Under the pieces are notes generated by a model. The model did not search any database. It was given only the letters and a program-made list of their open reading frames with translations, and had not been told where the DNA came from. This document shows positions 1 to 4,589 of a DNA stretch of 8,762 nt, in pieces; positions within the stretch are counted from its first letter, which is position 1; each line of letters opens with the position of its first letter. The stretch comes from Lachnospiraceae bacterium (GTDB lineage Bacteria; Bacillota; Clostridia; Lachnospirales; Lachnospiraceae). Position numbers and translations under genes: made by a program. The stretch lies in the NCBI GenBank assembly GCA_009787745.1, contig WQST01000022.1, positions 10,031 to 18,792 on the forward strand. The letters run 5' to 3'.

Positions 1-420
1 GAAGTAAAAGACGGCGCATGGGCGTTTGCTAAGTATCTTCTGACCGATTGTCAAGAGATGTCGGGACCAACTATTAATTTACCTGATTATAAATTTATTT
101 TCGGATTTATGGGCTATCCGATCAAAATATCAGAACTTCACCGAATTGCCGAGATATCAAAAGTGAGTCCTAGTGATAATGGCTATAGGGTTTATAATGA
201 AGTTAACTATTCGAGTGATGGTTATTATGTAAACGATGATAAAGATATTAAAAAAATTCTTGATTTTATTAATTCGGTGAAATTTACGAACTTTGATGCA
301 AAAATTCAGGATATCATCAGCGAAGAAAGCGAGGGATTTTTAGCAGGGCAAAAAACTGCGGAAGAAGTCGCAGAAATTATCCAAAATAGGGTAAATCTAT
401 ATTTAGCAGAGCGAAATTAA
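1..420 (+). CDS. ABC transporter extracellular sugar-binding protein (family 1), C-terminal part
   Basis: The reading frame is open from base 1 to the TAA at 418-420, so only the last 139 residues are visible and the start lies outside the window. The fragment begins with a DGAWAFAKYLLTD-like helix, the usual 'AW.F.K.LL' segment of family 1 solute-binding proteins. It ends with 'IISEESEGFLAGQKTAEEVA' followed by 'EIIQNRVNLYLAE', which is the typical C-terminal signature of these proteins in Clostridia. Known role of the family: a lipoprotein on the outer face of the membrane that captures a carbohydrate and delivers it to an ABC permease. The lipobox cannot be checked here. No permease gene follows, so transporter partners must lie upstream or elsewhere. 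No convincing terminator follows the stop; the best hairpin near it (TACC/GGTA around 422-434) is weak. The substrate cannot be told from this part. Confidence 0.87.
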   Translation, partial: EVKDGAWAFAKYLLTDCQEMSGPTINLPDYKFIFGFMGYPIKISELHRIAEISKVSPSDNGYRVYNEVNYSSDGYYVNDDKDIKKILDFINSVKFTNFDAKIQDIISEESEGFLAGQKTAEEVAEIIQNRVNLYLAERN

Positions 421-520
421 CTACCTTGATTGGTAAAGTTTGAAATGGGTGTACTTATGAAAAGAAATAATATTAAAAACATGAAGTACGACAAAATGCA
501 AAGTCATAAAAATTTGCTTG

Positions 521-550
521 TTGCGCCTATTGTCGAACAAGTGATATAAT
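521..550 (+). promoter_or_regulatory. Promoter of the Fst-like toxin transcript
   Basis: TTGCGC at 521-526 is followed after 18 bases by a perfect TATAAT at 545-550. A TG dinucleotide at 542-543 makes it an extended -10 (TGATATAAT). Transcription should start around 556-559, directly at a hairpin that precedes the toxin's ribosome binding site. The strong -10 in an otherwise gene-poor stretch, facing a second strong promoter on the other strand, is a main reason for reading this as an RNA-regulated toxin locus. Confidence 0.75.
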
Positions 551-556
551 GAATCG

Positions 557-587
557 CTACCGCCCCGATAAATGGTAGGGAAAGGGG
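557..587 (+). promoter_or_regulatory. 5' leader hairpin and Shine-Dalgarno of toxin mRNA
   Basis: CTACC (557-561) can pair with GGTAG (574-578), giving a five-pair stem right at the predicted mRNA 5' end. The CCCC at 563-566, inside its loop, could instead pair with the GGGG of the ribosome binding site AAAGGGG (581-587). Either fold would reduce ribosome access. In Fst RNA I a 5' stem-loop upstream of the Shine-Dalgarno is known to limit translation and stabilise the message, so the position fits. The fold is inferred by eye only. Confidence 0.5.
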
Positions 588-590
588 TGA

Positions 591-619
591 TGTCGCTATT
601 TCCACGTTGTTTTCATTTG
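591..619 (+). repeat. Direct repeat copy A (target site at toxin start)
   Basis: Two blocks, TGTCGCT (591-597) and CGTTGTTTTCATTTG (605-619), recur in the same order and orientation at 786-792 and 797-811. Spacing is 7 bases here and 4 there. This copy spans the toxin translation start region just after the Shine-Dalgarno. Because the second copy is transcribed on the opposite strand, the antisense RNA can base-pair with this one. This matches the paired DRa/DRb repeats of the pAD1 par locus in arrangement. Confidence 0.85.
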
Positions 620-705
620 TAATTTCCGTTGTGGCAGGGATTGTCAGCGATGCAGTTAGCAAAGCAATCAGCAAATGGTTGAGCGGAAAAAACAAAAAGG
701 GGTAG
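598..705 (+). CDS. Fst-like type I toxin peptide (small membrane protein), start uncertain
   Basis: The frame ending at TAG 703-705 encodes a short hydrophobic peptide: STLFSFVISVVAGIVSDAVS and then KAISKWLSGKNKKG. It has one predicted membrane helix of about 18 residues, a Lys-Trp-Leu motif and a basic tail. Fst-superfamily toxins share this plan: about 30 residues, one helix, W-L near the end and a charged tail. The Pro often seen in the Fst helix is absent. Such peptides sit in the inner membrane and disturb cell division and envelope integrity when not repressed (family knowledge). The frame has no ATG or GTG before the helix. Candidate starts are ATT 598, ten bases after AAAGGGG, or TTG 607. 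An ATG at 590 lies in another frame and stops at 620-622. The identification rests more on the surrounding promoter, antisense, repeat and terminator layout than on the peptide alone. It could be active or decayed. Confidence 0.6.
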   Translation: MSTLFSFVISVVAGIVSDAVSKAISKWLSGKNKKG

Positions 706-711
706 CCGGCC

Positions 712-732
712 TTGAGGTCTAAGCCACCTCAA
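712..732 (+). other. Hairpin after the toxin stop
   Basis: TTGAGGT (712-718) and ACCTCAA (726-732) form a seven-pair stem with a seven-base loop, starting seven bases after the toxin TAG and upstream of the terminator. Its 3' side, CTCAACC (728-734), is also complementary to GGTTGAG (761-767) in and beside the terminator loop. The toxin message could therefore switch between two 3' folds. No T-tract follows it, so it is not itself a terminator. Confidence 0.55.
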
Positions 733-748
733 CCAAAAAACGGAATAG

Positions 749-781
749 AAAACCCCACAAGGTTGAGACTTGTGGGGTTTT
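749..781. terminator. Bidirectional intrinsic terminator between convergent toxin and antisense genes
   Basis: AAAACCCCACAAG (749-761) and CTTGTGGGGTTTT (769-781) form a perfect 13-pair stem around the loop GTTGAGA. The A's on one side and T's on the other supply a U-tract to transcripts arriving from either direction. It would end both the rightward toxin mRNA and the leftward antisense RNA, leaving the two RNAs fully complementary through this segment. Confidence 0.9.
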
Positions 782-785
782 CGTT

Positions 786-811
786 TGTCGCTTTGTCGTT
801 GTTTTCATTTG
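786..811 (+). repeat. Direct repeat copy B (inside the antisense gene)
   Basis: TGTCGCT (786-792) plus CGTTGTTTTCATTTG (797-811) repeat the blocks found at the toxin start. The 15-base block is identical in both copies. It lies beyond the terminator, so only the leftward antisense transcript contains it, in complementary form. Confidence 0.85.
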
Positions 812-828
812 GCTAATAGCCTATAAAC

Positions 829-857
829 ATTATACTAAATCGTACCTATAGCGTCAA
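829..857 (-). promoter_or_regulatory. Strong promoter of the antisense RNA
   Basis: Read on the minus strand, TTGACG (857 to 852) is followed after exactly 17 bases by TATAAT (834 to 829). This is close to the consensus sigma-70/sigma-A promoter and better than the promoter of the facing toxin gene. A stronger antitoxin promoter is expected in type I modules, where a short-lived antisense must exceed the stable toxin message. No protein gene lies downstream on that strand, which supports an RNA product. Confidence 0.88.
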
Positions 858-1027
858 GTGTTTCTAAAATTTCGTTTTTATTCCATCCGCGCAAAAATAG
901 TATAGCATAAAAAAGCCGAAAAGTAAGTATTTCCTATCCTTTTTTTACCTATATTTAACAGAAATTAATCAATCTAAAATAAAAAACATCTGATTAGCTA
1001 ATAATACACCGCCACAGCAAGGCGCTC
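858..1027. other. AT-rich intergenic stretch without recognised gene
   Basis: This stretch separates the toxin-antitoxin unit from the polysaccharide operon. It is AT-rich, with runs of A and T and a short palindrome TTAGCTAA near 995-1002. I see no coding frame with a ribosome binding site, no strong terminator and no recognisable riboswitch. Confidence 0.5.
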
Positions 1028-1056
1028 TTGAATCGTGTCTGATAATATGCTAAAAT
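1028..1056 (+). promoter_or_regulatory. Promoter of the polysaccharide operon
   Basis: TTGAAT (1028-1033), a 17-base spacer and TAAAAT (1051-1056), with TG at 1048-1049 giving an extended -10. Transcription would begin near 1063, leaving a leader of about 40 bases before the ATG at 1103. No terminator-like structure is seen in that leader. It is the only clear promoter for the five genes that follow. Confidence 0.72.
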
Positions 1057-1102
1057 ACTGTTCACGGCATTCACATTATTTTGGTACACGAAAGAGCATA
1101 CT

Positions 1103-2035
1103 ATGTCCTTATTATCTATTATCATACCCGCATACAATGAAGATGAAAGCATTACCCATGTCTTACCCGCGCTTTCAGAAATCTTAAATGCGGAAAAAAT
1201 TGATTTTGAAGTCATTTTCATTGATGATGGTTCTGCCGACGCGACATTTTCGAAGATAAAAGAATTATCTATTAATGAAACAGAAAAAGTCCGCGGCTTT
1301 CGCTTAAGCCGGAACTTCGGTAAAGAAGCTGCCATATGGGCAGGTTTATCTAACATTAAAGGGGATTGCTGTATCGTTATGGATTGTGACCTACAGCACC
1401 CTCCCGAAGCAATTCCCGAGATGTTCCGCCTATGGGAAGAGGGTTACGAGGTGGTCGAAGGCATTAAGATGAACAGAGGCAGAGAGTCAATATTATATAA
1501 ACTTTTTGCGGGGGCATTTTATGGTCTTATCTCATCTCTATCAGGCTTTGATATGCAGTCGTCGTCAGATTTCAAACTGCTTGATAAGCGGGTGGTGGTT
1601 GAATTATTAAAGCTGAAAGAACGAAACGCATTTTTCCGCGGACTATCATTTTGGGTAGGGTTTAAGTCGGCCAAAATCGAGTATCGGGTCGCCGAGCGCA
1701 AATACAGCAAATCAAAATGGAATGTTTTCGGCTTGTTTAAATACGGACTTAGCAATATAATTGGTTTTTCGACCGCGCCTTTGCAAATCGTTACGGTTAT
1801 CGGTGTATTGCTTACGTTTGCGTCGATTATTTTGGCGGTTCAAACCCTCGTTAGTTTCATGATGGGTTATTCACTGGAAGGTTTTACGACCGTTATTCTG
1901 TTGCTTCTTTTAATCGGCGGCGGCTTGATGATTAGTCTGGGCATAATTGGTTTATATATTGCCAAAATATATGATGAGGTCAAAAACAGACCGCGTTTTA
2001 TCATTAGTGAATCAACTGAAGAAAAGTTACTCTAA
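1103..2035 (+). CDS. GT2 polyprenyl-phosphate glycosyltransferase (GtrB/DPM1-like)
   Basis: A 310-residue membrane-attached family 2 glycosyltransferase. The N-terminal GT-A domain shows SIIIPAYNED (5-14), the nucleotide-binding FIDDGSAD (39-46), NFGKEAAIWAG (71-81) and the metal-binding MDCDLQHPPE (93-102, with Asp94 and Asp96). FRGLSFWVGF (178-187) is the conserved segment found in polyprenyl-phosphate sugar synthases. Two C-terminal membrane helices lie at about 227-252 and 263-288, followed by a short charged tail. This fits the family role: moving a hexose from UDP- or GDP-sugar to undecaprenyl phosphate on the cytoplasmic face. The actual sugar cannot be read from sequence. The ATG is preceded by AAAGAG (1091-1096) at six bases. 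It is the first gene of the operon and ends 17 bases before the MBOAT gene. Neither a GtrA-type flippase nor an obvious GT-C acceptor enzyme sits beside it, although these often accompany GtrB. Confidence 0.9.
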   Translation: MSLLSIIIPAYNEDESITHVLPALSEILNAEKIDFEVIFIDDGSADATFSKIKELSINETEKVRGFRLSRNFGKEAAIWAGLSNIKGDCCIVMDCDLQHPPEAIPEMFRLWEEGYEVVEGIKMNRGRESILYKLFAGAFYGLISSLSGFDMQSSSDFKLLDKRVVVELLKLKERNAFFRGLSFWVGFKSAKIEYRVAERKYSKSKWNVFGLFKYGLSNIIGFSTAPLQIVTVIGVLLTFASIILAVQTLVSFMMGYSLEGFTTVILLLLLIGGGLMISLGIIGLYIAKIYDEVKNRPRFIISESTEEKLL

Positions 2036-2052
2036 ATGGGCAGAGGTATGCG

Positions 2053-3477
2053 ATGCTGTTTAATTCACTTCCATTCTTAATATTTTTTCCGTTCGTCGCA
2101 TTGCTTTATTTTATCATCCCTGACAAACTAAAACCGTTATGGCTTTTATTTGCAAGCTATTTTTTCTATATGTCATGGAATCCCCTTTATGGAATTTTGC
2201 TGTTCGCAGTGACGGTTATTACCTGGCTGACGGCAATATTTGTTGACCTTTCAAAACAAAATAAAATGATTCGGAAAGCATTATTAACTATCGGGGTTTT
2301 GCTAACATTATTCTTCTTATTGTATTTCAAGTATGCAGGATTTATATATGCAAATATAATTGCGGTTTTTGCCCGCTTTAATATCAGCGCAGAAATTAAA
2401 GCCTTTGATATCATCATGCCTGTGGGGATATCGTTTTATACATTTCAAGCTTTGGGTTACGTTTTTGATGTCTACCGCAATAAAGTCAGGGCAGAAAAAA
2501 ATCTGCTTCATCATGCTTTGTTTGTTTCATTTTTTCCCCAGTTGCTGGCAGGTCCGATTGGCAGAGCGGATAAGTTGAAACCGCAATTACTTAAGGAAAA
2601 CAAATTTTCTTACGAGAATGCCCGTTATGGCTTATTGCTGATGTTGTGGGGCTATTTCCTAAAGATGATTATTGCCGATCACGCGGCAGTTTTGGTCGAT
2701 AGTGTATATGATAATTTTCATCACGCTATCGGTTATCAGATTGTGATAGCAACGTTACTTTTTGCAATTCAGGTATATTGTGATTTTTCCGCCTATTCAT
2801 ATATTGCAATCGGTGCGGCGCGGATTATGGGGATTCATTTAGGGGAAAATTTCCGACAGCCTTATCTTGCGGTATCCGTAAAAGAGTTCTGGCATCGCTG
2901 GCATATATCGCTTAGTACATGGTTCCGCGATTACTTATATATCCCTTTAGGCGGAAACCGCTTTTCAAAAGCCCGAAAATATCGTAATATTATGATAACA
3001 TTTTTAATCAGCGGCTTATGGCATGGCGCCAGTTGGAATTTCATAGCATGGGGCGGATTGCATGGAATTTTCCAAATCATTTCCGATATTTCGAAGCCCT
3101 ATCAGGATAAATACATTAAACAAAAGTACAAATCACTTCGCATTATAATAACGTTTTTTCTGATCTCCTTTGCATGGATATTTTTCCGTGCCGACGGTTT
3201 GTCGGCGGCTATATATATGATCGGAAGAATTTTTAATAGCACATTGACCGGGCAAGTCAATGACGCGTGGATATTTAATCCGATATTGTTAATTGGTATC
3301 GTGCTTCTTTTGCCGGTCGATGCGGCAAAAGAAAAATATGATGTTTTTGCTGTTTTATTAAAGCAAAAAACAATTATTCGCTGGGTAGTTTATTATGCAT
3401 TAGTACTGACTATACTATTTTTAGGGATATATGGAACGGATTATGTTCAGACGCAGTTTATTTATTTTGATTTTTGA
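2053..3477 (+). CDS. MBOAT-family membrane O-acyltransferase (AlgI/DltB/PatA-like)
   Basis: A 474-residue polytopic membrane protein with family-typical length and motifs. Residues around 165-180 read LLAGPIGRADKLKPQL, the 'GPI.R' region of AlgI-type proteins. FWHRWHISLSTWFRDYLYIP begins at Phe279 and is followed by LGGNR. LWHGASWNF (322-330) holds the invariant histidine, His324, equivalent by position to the catalytic His of AlgI and DltB. Hydrophobic helices run along the whole length, including an N-terminal run of several. Known role: passing an acyl (often acetyl) group through the membrane to a partner that modifies an extracellular glycan or teichoic acid. The next gene encodes a fitting SGNH-like partner. 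Start ATG 2053 has AGAGG (2042-2046) six bases upstream; the preceding gene ends 17 bases before. Substrate is inferred to be the glycan of this cluster. Confidence 0.93.
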   Translation: MLFNSLPFLIFFPFVALLYFIIPDKLKPLWLLFASYFFYMSWNPLYGILLFAVTVITWLTAIFVDLSKQNKMIRKALLTIGVLLTLFFLLYFKYAGFIYANIIAVFARFNISAEIKAFDIIMPVGISFYTFQALGYVFDVYRNKVRAEKNLLHHALFVSFFPQLLAGPIGRADKLKPQLLKENKFSYENARYGLLLMLWGYFLKMIIADHAAVLVDSVYDNFHHAIGYQIVIATLLFAIQVYCDFSAYSYIAIGAARIMGIHLGENFRQPYLAVSVKEFWHRWHISLSTWFRDYLYIPLGGNRFSKARKYRNIMITFLISGLWHGASWNFIAWGGLHGIFQIISDISKPYQDKYIKQKYKSLRIIITFFLISFAWIFFRADGLSAAIYMIGRIFNSTLTGQVNDAWIFNPILLIGIVLLLPVDAAKEKYDVFAVLLKQKTIIRWVVYYALVLTILFLGIYGTDYVQTQFIYFDF

Positions 3478-3510
3478 CCGAGGGCATTAATATCGCGGAA
3501 AGTCGGGTAT

Positions 3511-4437
3511 ATGACACCACAATTAAAATTCACACTTAAGATATTGTTAATGCTTACATCATGCCTGATATTAGTTATCGGGATTGTAATGCCGCAATAT
3601 TCAGAAGAATATATGGCTTCTTTGCGTGATAAATTCGCCCGCGTTAAGATGATTGACGAACCCAAAATCATCTTGGTCGGCGGCTCTAATGTTGCTTTTG
3701 GTTTCGATTCGGAATTGCTTGAAAATGAGATGGAAATGCCTGTCGTTAATTTTGGTTTACATGCTAACCTAAGCCAGTCTTTTGTCAGCGATTTGATTAA
3801 AAAACAATTAAACCCGGGCGATATAGTTGTGCTTGCGCCTGAATATTATGATTATCTTGATGAAAAATGTGACTATGTAATAGCCTGGCTGGCTATCGAA
3901 AATGATATGCCGCTCTTTACGGCGGCGGCATTTAGCGGACATCTGGGGGGAATGCTTGATGCCTTTCCGACATATTTTCACAGAGCAATGAAACGTTTCC
4001 TAAAAAATGATATGAGTGTGGACAATGAATTGGCACGGCGGTTATTTAATGAACGCGGCGATTATAATGCCATGCGCCCGCATCGAATCGTCGAAGTTGG
4101 TGAAACCAATTCCTTTGCTTCGGATTTTTTAAGTGATTTTTTGCGTGATTACTGGAATGAACTGGATGATTTAGTGTTAAAAGAAGGCGCGGTTTTATAT
4201 ATGAGCTGTCCGCCCATTGTCGGTGAAAGCCTCATGGTTGATTTGGACGATTTACAAACAGAGCTTGAAGATAAGCTTAATTTTCCTGTTATCTCAACAC
4301 TTACAGATTATGTTTATCCTCTTGATAATTTTTATGATACAGGCTTTCATTTAAACGATTACGGGAGAATGGTCCGCACAGAGCAATTAGTCAAAGATTT
4401 GAAAAATATTTCCAATTATGATATTATAATTGAGTAG
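3511..4437 (+). CDS. Membrane-anchored SGNH-hydrolase-like protein, likely MBOAT partner (AlgJ/AlgX/DltD-like role)
   Basis: A 308-residue protein with one N-terminal hydrophobic helix (about 8-27) and a soluble domain predicted to sit outside the membrane. IILVGGSNVAFGFD (53-66) resembles block I of SGNH enzymes, with Ser59 as the likely nucleophile. NFGLHANLSQ follows about 20 residues later and may supply the Gly/Asn blocks. Near the end, DTGFHLNDYG (276-285) gives the Asp-x-x-x-His pair, Asp276 and His280. The Ser/Asp/His set appears intact, so it is probably catalytic. Proteins of this kind take an acyl group from an MBOAT partner and place it on a polysaccharide, or remove one. GGAAAG (3497-3502) lies eight bases before the ATG, and the MBOAT gene ends 33 bases before it. 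I do not recognise a named subfamily; the acyltransferase role is inferred from fold motifs and position. Confidence 0.75.
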   Translation: MTPQLKFTLKILLMLTSCLILVIGIVMPQYSEEYMASLRDKFARVKMIDEPKIILVGGSNVAFGFDSELLENEMEMPVVNFGLHANLSQSFVSDLIKKQLNPGDIVVLAPEYYDYLDEKCDYVIAWLAIENDMPLFTAAAFSGHLGGMLDAFPTYFHRAMKRFLKNDMSVDNELARRLFNERGDYNAMRPHRIVEVGETNSFASDFLSDFLRDYWNELDDLVLKEGAVLYMSCPPIVGESLMVDLDDLQTELEDKLNFPVISTLTDYVYPLDNFYDTGFHLNDYGRMVRTEQLVKDLKNISNYDIIIE

Positions 4438-4589
4438 CACATTCAGATAAACAGTTGTTATTCTTAGTATTAGTGAAAATTTCATAACAGCTAAACAAAC
4501 GAAATTTAAGAATTAGTGTGAAAGCGCTATTTTTTACTTATTATTTTGCAGTTTCGCGGAGCGTCGCCGTGAAGTGCAAGAGGTGTAGA
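4438..4589 (+). other. 152-base gap inside the operon with a cre-like site
   Basis: This is the only long gap in an otherwise tight operon. It holds no clear terminator and no convincing promoter. TGAAAGCGCTATTT at 4519-4532 matches 12 of 14 positions of the catabolite-response element pattern TGWNANCGNTNWCA, failing only in the last two bases. It could bind a CcpA or LacI-type regulator, but one degenerate match is weak evidence. The end of the gap carries the ribosome binding site of the next gene. Confidence 0.3.
4578..4585 (+). promoter_or_regulatory. Ribosome binding site deciding the start of the ligase-like gene
   Basis: AAGAGGTG ends four bases before ATG 4590; its AGAGG core is six bases away. 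The longer in-frame alternative, GTG 4518, lacks a good site and would add 24 residues containing a CKRC cluster unlike a signal or membrane segment. ATG 4590 places the first membrane helix close to the N-terminus, as expected. Confidence 0.75.

Larger units (their letters stand above)
746..822 (-). ncRNA. Predicted antisense RNA antitoxin (RNA II-like)
   Basis: A minus-strand transcript from the promoter at 829-857 should start near 822 and end at the shared terminator near 746, about 77 nt long. Its 5' end contains GGCTATTAGCC, a small stem-loop. It then carries the complements of both repeat blocks, in the right order to pair with 605-619 and 591-597 of the toxin message, and finishes with the terminator hairpin. 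Its terminator loop (TCTCAAC) is exactly complementary to the toxin mRNA terminator loop (GTTGAGA), and both contain a YUNR U-turn motif. In Fst systems such loops start pairing and the repeats then block translation. Size and layout fit RNA II of that family. Expression is inferred. Confidence 0.72.

Noticed and set aside
457..549. Small + strand frame of 30 codons (ATG 457, or ATG 445) ending TAA 547-549
   Set aside because: There is no good ribosome binding site, the composition is Lys/Asn-rich as expected from AT-rich DNA, and the frame runs through the -35 and -10 of the toxin promoter. It could be a remnant of a gene start but cannot be supported.
504..695. Minus-strand frame of 63 codons opposite the toxin
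   Set aside because: It runs antisense to the peptide frame with no Shine-Dalgarno and starts upstream of where the antisense RNA would have terminated (746), so that RNA would not include it.
811..821. GGCTAATAGCC palindrome as an operator
   Set aside because: It lies downstream of the antisense promoter at the RNA 5' end and is better explained as a small 5' stem-loop of that RNA.
994..1356. 120-codon minus-strand frame across the operon promoter and GT2 start
   Set aside because: It overlaps a strong promoter and the conserved GT2 N-terminal domain on the other strand, with no recognisable protein features.
4518..4589. GTG 4518 as start of the ligase-like protein
   Set aside because: It has no ribosome binding site and adds a Cys/Arg-rich 24-residue stretch; ATG 4590 has a clear AAGAGGTG and gives a normal N-terminal helix.
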